Part shown: positions 1 through 11,400 of the stretch, piece after piece
Layout: each line of letters begins with the position of its first letter
How positions within the stretch are numbered: the first letter of the stretch is position 1
NCBI GenBank assembly: GCA_035048495.1
Contig: CM068541.1
Location: 8,005,929 to 8,069,928 of the forward strand
Reading direction: 5' to 3'
Source of the DNA: Euptelea pleiosperma
Lineage: Eukaryota; Streptophyta; Magnoliopsida; Ranunculales; Eupteleaceae
DNA length: 64,000 nt
Notes under the pieces: model-generated
What the model was told of the DNA's origin: nothing
Seen by the model: only the letters and a program-made list of their open reading frames with translations
Database searches by the model: none
Translations under genes and position numbers: made by a program

Positions 1-1080
1 CCCCTTAGTAATCAAGTGGTCCACCGTCAAGATCTTATCCAAAGAGGCAGTCTACAAAAAGAAATCGATCTTCGATAGGATCTCTTGGAGCCCCAAACAA
101 AAGAGGCCGAAGAGGAAGAGCTATTGGACCGCCATCGCCATAAGGCTTTATAGAAAGACCTGACTGAGAACTGTCCATCTCTAGACCATTTCCACCAATG
201 AGTATCCTGAATCGAAAGAGAGTATGGCCTTGCAAGTGAGATAGTAACCGAGCCAGACTCAATCTCCCAATCATTAAGACTCCTGGAGCTGAAATCCCAA
301 GACATGACTTTCCCCACCCAAAGAGAACAATCTTGGACCGAGCTGTTCTTCTTATTAGAAAGAGAGAAAAGCCCCCGAAAATCCTCTTTAAGAGAAACAA
401 CCCCGCACCACCTGTCCTCCCAAAATCTGACCTTGTTCCGAAGCCCCACCTTCTAATGAACCTGTTAAAAAAACCTAAATCTTCATTATTCCCCTCCACA
501 CACTACACCCATAAGAAGGAACTGCTCTCCCATCCCAACCGAAATCCTCCTTAAGAGAAACAATTCTTATTAGAAAGAGAGACAAGCCCCAGAAAATCCT
601 CTTTAAGAGAAACAACCCCACACCACCTGTCCTCCCAAAATATGACTTTGTTCCCAAGTCCCACCTTCTAATGGACCCCTTAAAAAAAAACCAAATCTTC
701 ATCATACCCTTCCACACACTACACCCATAAGAAGAAGGAACTGCTCTCCCATCCCAACTGAAATCCCATCCCATATTTCCCTGCTACAACCTCCTCCATA
801 AAGTAGAGACCTCCAATCCAAACCTCCAAAGCCACTTGCCCAGTAAAGCCTCACTCATAAGTATGAGGTTCTTGATCCCTAAGCTGCTTTGATGCTTAGA
901 GATACACACTGACTTCCCATTTACAAAGTGGAATCGGAATCCCTCGCCTTTATCATTCCACAAGAAATCTCGCGTAAACTTCTCCAAAATCTTCGCTACG
1001 CACCTAGGGATGTAGAAAAATGAGAGGTAATAAATAAGCAAACTAGAGAGAATGCTCTTGATTAACACCAGCCTATCCCC
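1..1080 (-). pseudogene. LINE-1 retrotransposon fragment, reverse transcriptase C-terminal part and zf-RVT region
   Basis: Minus-strand translation gives broken frames typical of plant LINE-1 ORF2. At 1068-784 it reads LIKSILSSLLIYYLSFFYIP, the stretch that follows the reverse-transcriptase domain, then WNDKGEGFRFHFVNGKSVC and LGIKNLILMSEALLGKWLWR. At 449-27 it reads [28 protein letters not shown] and WWKWSRDGQFSVRSFYKALW, the region leading into the zf-RVT domain. Several frameshifts and stops make it dead. An internal imperfect duplication (349-548 and 564-768) repeats the FWEDRW-like segment. The fragment continues past the left edge of the window. Family assignment is from recognised motifs; activity is excluded by the breaks. 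Confidence 0.8.
349..768. repeat. Imperfect tandem duplication inside the LINE fragment
   Basis: Two copies of about 200 bp start with TTCTTATTAGAAAGAGAGA at 349 and 564 and both end near CTGCTCTCCCATCCCAAC (522 and 741). The offset grows from 215 to 219 because of small insertions in the second copy (an extra AAG and a longer A run). The copies differ at a modest number of bases, so the duplication is older than the most recent changes. Confidence 0.8.
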
Positions 1081-1099
1081 TTTAGAAAGATACTTGGTA

Positions 1100-2541
1100 A
1101 ATCAAAAAGTTAAAAAAAAATCGCAAAAAACACGGCTAATTTTAAATAAATGATATGTCTTTGTATGCAAAAAGACAAATATACAATAAATTAATTTTAA
1201 TGCTCAATTAAGTGTTGCTTATCTTTTACATGTGTTGTGAAAAATTTACAATATTATAAAAACAACTTTTAATTACTTAAATTAGGGTTTATTTATGAGA
1301 CCATACGTACTTTAATGTATCATAGTACCTTAACAAAGTGACTCAATGATACATCTTGGCCAAGATGGAGCAATGCTTTGAATCATGGTTTTATTAAACA
1401 TATACCTTTACTAGTGGGATGGCACGTGTCGCACGTGCACCTTACGAAATCCTTAACAAAGTCCATTGCATGCTTGTAAAACTTGCTATTGCACCTTACG
1501 AAATCCTCTATTAAAGTTTATGGCATGCTTATAAAACCTGCTATCAAAGCATTGCTATACTTAAATTGTAATGTATAGTTCTTCATGCCTCATTTATACT
1601 AAGTTGGAACGCATTCTTTATTTTTTCCCTTTCAGTAGAGCTTCTCCAGATTCAAAAAAAGAGTGGAACCAAAAGAAAGTATATTACAAACCCTGCACAA
1701 AAAGTAGAAAGAATGGGTTACTATGATGATGGTTGAAACAAAAATAAATTACTGAAAAGTAACAACGAAAAAGGGAAAAAAAGGAAAGGAAAAAGAACAG
1801 GTAGCACATCTGATAGCTAAAAAAATAGTTGTTGGATTGGGGGGGTATAAAACTTCCAACAACGAAATTTTTTTTTGATAAGTAACAGCCAACAACAAAT
1901 TAATTGAGCTCGGCTGAAAAATAAACATGAAAAAGACAAAAAAGAGAGGGAAGAGTATTAAAGAAACCATGAAAAAGACAAGAAAAGAGGGAAGAGTATA
2001 AGAAAACCCACAAATCAAAAAGGGAATCAGACTCATAAAAAACGTAGATCAACAATAAAAGAAAACCCAGAAATCAGAAAGGGAATGAGATACATCAAAA
2101 TCTTAGGGTTTTGCTAAAATAAGAAGACTCGGGGTTTCGCACATACTTGTATATCATGAGCTGTAGTCGATATCACGTCGACGAAAAAAAATTTGGAGTG
2201 TGATTCCGGTTTGGAGCGCAAGCTTGGACGAAGTGAGAGAGATAGAGTTTCAGGTTAGAAAGTTACAAAAGATGAAGAGGAATGGTCGAACCGTCGAAGA
2301 ATAGAAATAAGGGGCAGATGTGGTAATTTACTAAAAGTGCTAAATGTCTGAAAAGCCCTTAGTAGCAGCCATTGTTATAAGTAGAATAGATAGATTAGAC
2401 AGGGTCACTTTTGGAATAATGGGGATTGCATTCGTAACGCAAGAATCCCCCTTCGTCCATTAATAAGTAGAATAGATATACATTAGAAACCTTTACAAAT
2501 GCTATTATCCTCGTTGATATATGTTTTGTTAGCGCTTACAT
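1100..2541. other. AT-rich non-coding stretch without a recognisable gene
   Basis: No exon-like open frame is visible on either strand. The segment is AT-rich, with long A/T runs around 1100-1260 and 1740-2060. CTTACGAAATCCT occurs twice (about 1441 and 1494) within a short near-repeat. AAGTAGAATAGATA occurs near 2380 and 2467, similar to ends of degenerate non-autonomous elements, but I could not delimit one. Confidence 0.4.
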
Positions 2542-3391
2542 TAGGGCTATCAATGAATCAGATCGTCGATCTAGGGCTGATCCAATATAAGGTCTATTTG
2601 ATCCTAATCCAATAAGGTTTAAATGGATGGGATCCTTACCCGATCGGATGAGCTATCGAAGCTTATCGGTCAGATTGGGGCGACTCCCTATTGAGCTTAT
2701 CTGATTGATAATCTTGTTAAATTTGATTTAAAGAAAACAAATGCTATAAATTGTTAAGTCAAATAACAAATGGGAAAAAGGTTTTATCAACATACATTTC
2801 CTTGGTTTAATACATTTCATCTATTCTAATATTTAAAGAGTGAAGGCCCTTCTTGCGTTACACCAAAAATTCTCCAAAATTCCAGAAATGTCACTATTTT
2901 GTTTCATTTGTTTTCTTTAAATTATTCACTTGGCAGGGGTGTTTTGGTCTTTTACTGTCAAAAGGCATACGTCACCTGCATCTCATTAAATGCTCCTCTC
3001 CCAATGTATGTATATGATAAATCTACATCCATTTCTTACATCTGGTGGTGGGGCCTACATGGAGATAATGTTGAACAATCCGACCACACAATGTGTTGTC
3101 CACGCCATGTTGATCATCGTTACAAAAAATCAATCCATTTCAACCTTACTAAACGTATGAAAAGTTGATCATGATTTTATAAATCCAAGTTAACTTTCCT
3201 GAGGTTAGGAATGTTGATCAATTCATTATCAGATCAGATCATGGTCAATTTGGAATCTATCTGATAGCTTATCAGATCACGATTCCCATATCCAGATCAA
3301 ATCTGATGTACCAATACCTCGATCCAGATCCGATGTTATTGATATGAATCAAATTGGATCTTTGGGTCAACCCGATCTATTGATAGCCTTA
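2542..3391. mobile_element. hAT-like non-autonomous element with TAGGGCTATCAAT ends
   Basis: The left end reads TAGGGCTATCAATG at 2542 and the right end ATTGATAGCCTTA at 3379-3391, an inverted pair with one mismatch. TAGGGNTRTCAA termini are characteristic of plant hAT elements. The flanks GCTTACAT and GTGTGCAT look like a decayed 8-bp target duplication. The interior is rich in GATCAGATC motifs near both ends (2560-2720 and 3180-3375) and has no transposase frame. The 89-residue open frame at 2899-3168 has no recognisable similarity and is probably chance. Confidence 0.55.
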
Positions 3392-3719
3392 GTGTGCATC
3401 CATAAGTTTTTGTGCGCAGCTCTTGTTGTTATGGGTATTATTGCAGATTTTGTCTGTGTAAGTCAGTTTAGTTTGCCCATCTTTTCTATCTTCTATAGTC
3501 AGCCTTTAGGTGGATATTGAAGCAGGACTTTGTCATTGACAAGTGTAAACAACTTCTTGAAATGAGGTTGGACATCTAATGTGAAATTGGAGCAACTACT
3601 GGAGATCTAAGCGAGGGAGGTTGAAAAATAGAAGACTTAACACTTCACTTGAGGCACTACTGGTTGTTTCAATTTTTCTCCCTAGATAATGGTTATACTA
3701 TATCTTGTGACAATACGAT

Positions 3720-5330
3720 CATCAATTTTAAACTCGGATTCTAGTGCCTCTGAAGAGTTTTCAGCTGAACTCAGTGGTCTGTGAAAAGTCTCGGTTGTCA
3801 ATCCCAGGAACTCTTAGTTCTTCTGTAATCTATCACGTTAAGTTAGAAGTTCGCTGAAGACTGAAATGTCAAAGATCAAGTGGACTTCATCCACAAATAA
3901 AAGAAGAATAAAAGCTAAAGAAAACCAACACAAGTCTTCAAGCTCAACTGAAGATAAAGTCAAGCTCAAGCATGAAGATATAAAACAAATATTCAACGTA
4001 CGTTCTCACTCAACGAACGTTCAACTATTAGAATTTCGTTTTGCTATTTCTTGCGTACATCTAAGGGTGTACCACATCTTGCCAGTGGAACTATTTGACC
4101 CTAGATGCCCCTTGGACCTATTCTTATTGTTTGGAGGCTATCCTTTTCACATAGGATAGTTTTGGTATATATTGGAATTTTCAGCGAAGGTCTCAGCAGA
4201 CCGGCCGACCTACCAGTTTGAGCGGTCGACCGGGCAAAAGGCGGTTGACCGGACCTGACAGTAAAGGAATTCTCGTTCTGACCTGAGCGGCCGACCAAAG
4301 TGCGGTCGACCAATCAATATGTGCAGTCGACCCCATCTATTCCGGATCTCGTTTTGACTTTATCTGTTGTGCGATTTTTGGCACACTTAAGTCATTCAAA
4401 CGGCTCTTTTAGGCCCGTTTCTCTTGTTTGGGTATAGCCTTATATAATAGAGACTAAACCCATCAATGGAAATAGAACACCAATCAAGCTATCTCTTTGA
4501 CTCCCATTCTTTGATTAACATCTCTTGAGTTTAGAGATTTAGAATTTGAGAGAGCTTCACCTGAGCAACACTAGTTCATCTTTTGTGAAAGCTTTAATTG
4601 TTTGAGAGACTACAAAGTGTGTTGATTCCTGCAATCATCTTCTTTCTAGAAGAGGATTATCTTGGCAGAGTGTCTCTGTGGTGAATTCTTCTCCGATGAT
4701 TCTCCATTAATCGAATTCATCGAAAGGTAAGTGTCTCTATGAACAAACATTTTAGATTAAATTCAAATTTATCAAACCTAGATATTTGAAATTAGTGGAT
4801 GTGTGTTTACTCATTGCATTGAGTTGAGGATTGTGGAATCCTTGAGGAAATTATTTCTCTAAATTACTACGGGCTTAGTCTGACTCTCTAGGTGAGCGAG
4901 AAATGATTCTCGTATAGATCGAGTTGAGGATTGTTGATCCGTAAGAAAAGTGCTTCTCTAAAAGTTTACTGGCCTAAGTTGACTCTCTAGGTGAGCGAGA
5001 AGCGATTCTTGTTAGATTGAGATTAAGTGTTATCTTAGTTGGTTGATTATTTATTTCGATTGGATATGTTGTAATACATGATTGAAATAAAATTATATTA
5101 CTCGTGTTGAGTATTGGACAGTGGACGTAGGTGCGGAGTCGCTAAACTACTATAAATTTGTGTCTCATGTGATTGTGAATGTTTGCATATTTTCTCTCAG
5201 ATTTACTCATATCTATGTTATGTGGATGATTAGTATTTTGATTGTTTGATATTTTTCCGCCTTGTGTAATCATTAAATTTAAATCTTTATATAATCCGCA
5301 GAGAAATTACCAATTGTCCTATTCACCTCC
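3720..5330 (+). mobile_element. Probable Copia-type LTR or solo LTR
   Basis: The segment has the texture of a long Copia LTR: an AAG/TCAAG-rich left part (3866-3990), repeated GGTCGACC/CGGCCGACC motifs (4200-4335), a promoter-like TATATAATAG at 4441-4450, internal near-repeats at about 4803 and 4921 (GAGTTGAGGATTGTGG-type followed by CTCTCTAGGTGAGCGAGAA), and a pyrimidine-rich end CCTATTCACCTCCC near 5318. No primer-binding site or gag/pol follows, so it is probably a solo or truncated LTR. Both boundaries are estimates. It lies just upstream of the first TFB1 exon seen here, inside the presumed preceding intron. Confidence 0.45.
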
Positions 5331-5436
5331 CTTTAGAACATATCGTGGTAATTAAAAGGGAATTTCAGTTTGCTCTTCCTTGAAAGTTATTTCCCCCTAA
5401 TATCTGGTTAATTGAACTAAAAGGCTTCCTTCACAG

Positions 5437-8400
5437 CGAGTTGCAGAAACTGCACAAGCAATTTGTTATTGGTGGCATCTTGACAGAAGCTGAGTTCTGG
5501 GCAACAAGAAAGGTCAGTTACCTCTAAGCCTTGATTTAGATAGGTACTGTACATACTTATAAAAAAAAAAAGAGTACTGTACATTGATTTATGATGTTCA
5601 AACTTTAGACCTCTCTATATTTTCATTTGTTCATCTGTTGGTACCTTTTTTTGGTAGACACCTAGGGGTTATGATTTATGAATATATGACATTAACATTT
5701 TCCACTGATCTCTTTTGGGCTCAGAAGTTACTTGCTGCTGATGCCAGCAGAACATCAAAACAACAAGTGGGGTTCAAAAGTGCTATGCTTGCAGATATCA
5801 GGCCATTGACTGATGGTCGGGTACAACATGAAACCTTTTTATCCCTTTTACTGATTTCTTCTTTGCATATTTTACAAACTAAAATCTCCAAAATATTCTT
5901 GTAGCTGCTAAAAAACGAATATATAACCTGCTTTATGAACTATTGGACTTTCTATTTTATTATGATGAAGTTTATGAATACATTCTCTACTTGTAAGAGT
6001 TCTCTTTTAATATATGATATTTTATCATAAAAACTAAGCTTTTGTGTGGTTATATTGTATTGCCAGTCCAACAAAGTCACATTTAGCTTGACTCCGGAGA
6101 TCATTCATCAGGTATGATGGGTTTGTATATTTTTTATTTGTTTGCTTGAAAGATAATTTTCTCAATCTTTTTCTGATTGCATCATCTCAGGTCTTCTCTA
6201 TGTGAAACGAGTGTATAATATCCCTTCTGTTTGAAAAGGATTAGTGTCCTTAAAAGCTTCAGAGTATTGACATGATACAAGTTAAACTCAGATGCTTTTC
6301 AGCTTCTTTTATAAAATGGGAGGATCTTGGATTGCTTTGCATAACAATGGGAGATGCTGCTGTCTTAGCCCCTCAATGTTTGAATGAAACATTTGTTTTA
6401 GACTTGTGGTCTTTCTCTGGATGGATCTTTCTTCTGCTGAGCCTTATTGGTTCTTTACCCTTTGGGCTTCCAAATATGTCATAATGTGCAAGGGATAAAA
6501 ATATCTATATGAGTAAAATGGAGGCATTCAAGATTTAGATGTTAGCCCTTCCTCAGATGTAAATCATGTGCATTTGGCATTTGCTATTAGTAGACTTCAG
6601 GCTATCTTTTCCTTTTGGTGATGTTGAAGTTTTCTTTCAGATTTTCAATGAAAAACCAGCTGTTCACCAGGCATTTCTGAATTTCGTTCCCAGTAAGGTA
6701 AAATGATATTTCTTTACTTCTCTCATCATTGGATCACTTTACCATGTTAAAGTCATTATTCTTCCATTTTTTTGGTTTTAGTTATTAAGAAAATATAGTT
6801 ATTAGATGAATGCAGGTACTTGAGAAAGTTTTGGGCCTTGTTCACTTTGTTGAATTCTTACATCATAATTATTTGTGATTTCTAGATGTCAGAAAAAGAT
6901 TTCTGGACCAAATATTGTAGAGCAGAATATCTCCATAGGACAAAAAATGCTGTTGCTGCTGCAGCAGAGGCTGCTGAAGACGAGGAGCTTGCTGTCTTCT
7001 TAAAGCATGACGATATATTGGCCAATGAAGCTCGGCGGAAGGTGTTCTTTCTCATAACACGGAGCTTCTATTTGTTTTATGTTAACAATTTCCGGAAGGC
7101 AACAATTCTTTTTCTTCTGCATTTCTCTTTCCTGAACACTTGATTTAGATATTTCTTTTGTGACGAATTTCCCATGTGCAGATCAGACGGGTTGATCCAA
7201 CTTTAGACATGGAAGCTGATCAAGGGGATGATTACATGCATCTTCCGGTACTTTGAATACCCTATTTATATGCAATCTTATCTGTCAACTATTTCTCTGA
7301 GTTTTAGCGATCCTTGTTTTAGAAAGTTCTCATTGCACGATGTTTCATCATGCAATGTTCTTTTCATACTGGTAGAAACGTTTTTCGTTAATTTTCTTTT
7401 TTCTACTTCCTCCTTTCTCTCTTTTTAAAGAAGAGTAGAGCAAGTATAAAAAAGAATGCTGATCTTCGTTGTTCTCTTTTTTTCCTTCTCCTTTTTACAT
7501 CTTTATTGGTTGATAGAATGGGTACCTAGGTTTATTTATGTTCTGCTTGTAAAATATGCACTTTTTGTTGCCGAATATAAGAGCATCATCTATGCTTTCT
7601 GTGCATATTGAAACATGGCCTAGATCTGTATTTGAGATTAGGTCAAGTTGACCAGGTGAGACATATAAAGTCAATTTGGAAAAAAAGAAAATTATTTTAA
7701 ACAGTTATTAGAAGGAAAAGAACACTACATCAGTTCTTTGAATTGTGTTATGAGAGCCTTGTTATATGTCTTGGTTAGATTTGATTAAGTAAAATGTGGC
7801 ACAAAGCTGATATTCTTTAGATTTGGGGCTTGAATTACTACAATTAGAGAAACTGCACTTGTCACGGGAGAGTGCTACACAAGTCATACTTTATTTTTTT
7901 TTATAATTATAGAATTTATTAAGAGGTAAACGCTAAAAGAAAAACAAACAACTACTTAAGAGGTCGAGCTGACCTGCAATGGCAAACCAAACACAACAAT
8001 GGAATAAAACATCCTAACAACGTAATCTAGAACAAACAAAACCCCATCAAAACACGAAATCTTCGAAGACAATTACACTATAAAAGCTTTAGATCAAATG
8101 TACATCAGGCCCTTGAAGTTGAGGATAACAATGGCCACCTCTTTTTCTCTGTCTTCAATGACTACTATTTCTCTCCATCCAGAGGCCCTAACAAATTGCA
8201 AAAGGAAGAATTCGCCACAACACTCACCCTCTAGAAGAAAAAGCATAAGTGTGCCAACTCGAAACAAGATTCAACATAGAATTTAGCATCACCCAAGACA
8301 TCCCAAAGTCTGCCAAAAATGAAGTCCAAATTTCTCTCGCCACAACACAATGCAGAAGAAGGTGATTAATCGATTCCCCACATTGCTTGCACATCGACAA

Positions 8401-11400
8401 AAATCCACAATAATAATTCTTCTAGAGATCAAGTGATTCACAAAAAGAAAGCTATCTTGGAAGGGATTTCAGAGCCCCAGAAAAAAAAAAGCCGGATATG
8501 TCGTTGATAGGCCTCATAAAAATAACGGACTATAAACTGACTATCTGAAGACCATCTTCATAGACACTTGTCCTGATCTGAGAGAGAGATATGATAACCC
8601 TACAGGCGAGAGAGTAAACCAGATACCGACTCTATCTCCCAATCGTTAAGACCTCTCCTAAAACCAAAGCTCCAAGACACATCTTCCCCCATCCGAATAG
8701 GGCAATTCTTCTTATCTGAGAAAGAAAAGACCCAAAAAATCCTCCTCGAGAGGGACTTCTCCATACCACCTGTGCTCTTAGTGAAGGTTGTCTGTCTTGG
8801 AATTTTGCATTAAGAAGGAACATCAACGATTGGGAGATGGATAGTCTTATTGCTCTACTAGACAGGTTGGAGCCAACCCCAATTTGGATGAGGAACCGGA
8901 TAAGAGAATTTGGAAATGGGAATCGAAAGGATCCTTCTCAGTGAGATCTTTGTATCGGGAGAGCTTTCCGGGGAGTCAGTAAGATTTCCCAATTTATGTT
9001 GTTTGGAAGCTCCCATTCCATCCAAAGTTAAGTTTTTTGTTTGGACATCTATCCAAGACAAGATTCTCACGGTGGATCATTTAATTAGTAGAGGGATGGT
9101 GCTGCCAAATAGATGCGTGATGCGCAAGTCTAAAGCTGAGTCAGTGGACCATATTTTCATCCACTGCAGTTTCTCTATGGCTATTTAGCAAAATTTCTTT
9201 GCACTATTCAGTATTTCCTACGTGATTCCGTGACATGTTCGGGGTCTTTTTCAAGGTGTTGTGGTGGAGTCCTTCATAGGGAAAGGGCGAGATTTGGAAG
9301 CTTTTGATTGTTCAAGGTGGAAGTTGATGGAACCAGATAAGGGCTTCCCCTTGCAAACTCGATGGGGAATAGTTTGCACATGAGGGGTCGTCGTTCTTCC
9401 TTAGAGCCATCACCTTTTGGTAATGTAAGATATGCATGACGGGGTCATTGGTCTAGTTACAAGGGGAGAACCAAGGTTTTTCTTTGTTGCTTCATTGTTT
9501 TGAATATTAACTGTAAAGGGGAGTCTCTGGACGCCTAAGCGACTATTAGTATCATCTTGTCTGCAGGCTTCTACTTTTCAGTTGTCAAGATTTTGATCAT
9601 CTCTTCCTTGTGTTTCTTCATAATGTTCACTATCTCCTTACTAGTCGGCCTGAGGAGTTTTGCGGTTGAGTCAACAACAGTGTGTTAGGAAGGTACGTGG
9701 TGGATGTTCTTCTTACAGTCAATGTGAGAATTTTACCGTGGCTCTGTGTGCTTTGTCTTTTCCTTATGGGAAGGCTTTCCTCAGTCAGATTCAACAGATT
9801 CTTCGCATTGCCAACCAATGTTCTGCTGCTCAGGGAGTCCTATCGTGGGTCCCTTGTAGAGAAGTTGGCGAAGGAGCTCGTTCTTCTTCCTGGACTCGTC
9901 TAGGTGTTTCTTTTGCCTGGCTACTTCTTTCCTTAGTTCATCCATGGCCTTCAAGATATCCTGGGATTGGAGGTGGCAGCGCTAGTTGCAATGGAGGCGT
10001 CTCCATGCTATCTCATCATTTGAACCCTGATTTTTGAAAGTTGGAATTTGTAAATCCCATGTACGACATCAAAAGATATGGGAAAATTTCTTCATTTCAC
10101 GATCCTCAAGATCGGCTCTAACGAGAAGAGTTAGATTCTTGCTTTTTTCGTTGATTGGATGCCGAGTGGTATCTGCAAAGCCACTTTAACGCTCAAGTAA
10201 GAGGAGGATGGAGTTGCAAGTGAATTGATTAGAGATGAGATGATCATACCTTTACTCGTGGCCTTAATTTATAGAGTCGGAAGAAAGTCCATTTCCGAAA
10301 AGGATTGGGACTTGTTGGACACTTTATATTACTTGGATTGATCGGCAAAGGAAAGTCTCTAATAATAGTGTGCCAAGTTAGAGAATCCAATTTTGAGAAG
10401 GATTTGACTCTCCCTAGAATCTTTCTATAATTGGATTATGTCAATGTTTTAGGAAGTCTTCCATTCTGTTTGACTATAATTTGGAGTTCGTTTTTCCCGC
10501 ATAAGTGGGTCTCCCTTTTTGTGAGATTCAGCGATATTCTTGCCAATTTAGTTAGATACCTATAGCGATATTCAAGGTCAGTGGCCCACATGTCACGCGT
10601 TTGGCTCACGTGCTTGGTAATACTTGTGTGGGGTATGGTAACACATGTATATCTAGGATTTGCCTGGTAATATATGGCATCCACACTGCCAGCTAAAGGA
10701 TACTGGGTGAACTGACACAATAATACCATATTAAATATGCTGAATTTATAGGATTTTTTCCCCTTTTAGTTTCTAACCATATCCTGTAATAAAACTGTCT
10801 GGAAATATTCATGTAACAATTACATGAAAACAAGACACGGCACCGTCAAGAAATTTGAAATGTTAGTATGTTCATACACACATTATAATATAATATTGGA
10901 ATCAGAAGATTCTTAATTAAAAATAAGGAAAGAAAATATATGAAAGGTAAAAGAAAACATTTTCATACACAATAAAGCCGTCCAAAACTTAATAAATATT
11001 TGTAGATTAATAAGAGGGAAGATTATTACACAACTATGACTTGATTTAGCAACTTAATAAAGTAGTATATGGAGGATGCAACACACCAGCCCTCTTTTTA
11101 ATTCACTTGTCTGGAAAGAAATCAATTAAACAAAGGGTTAACTGTCATACATGTTAGCATGTGTGTTGGGATGTGACAACACATAAAAAAAAACCTAAAA
11201 GTTCTGTCTCGTTAAATTGGAAAAGCATTAGGGTTGCTTCTCTAGGCTGAATGTTAGAATTCCTTTCCAAAGATTACTGTAACTAATGCTTCTGCTATGT
11301 CTCTTCTGCTTATGTCTCTTCTGCTTATGCTTGCCTGACTTTTAGGATCATGGAATTCTTCGTGATGGAAGCAAAGAGACTACTGATTCAGAGTATGAAG

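Larger units (their letters stand above)
7248..11345 (+). other. 4.1-kb TFB1 intron loaded with retroelement remnants
   Basis: This intron separates the exon ending GDDYMHLP from the exon starting DHGILRDG. The two exons join in frame. It holds a minus-strand LINE piece (7890-8785), a plus-strand LINE piece (8785-9270) and a minus-strand Gypsy LTR/gag remnant (9600-10447). The remainder (7250-7880 and 10450-11345) is AT-rich with no recognisable element. Confidence 0.75.

Noticed and set aside
8785..9270. Head-to-head LINE pieces as one twin-primed insertion
   Set aside because: Both pieces cover the same zf-RVT part of ORF2, whereas twin priming would give adjacent, non-overlapping parts.
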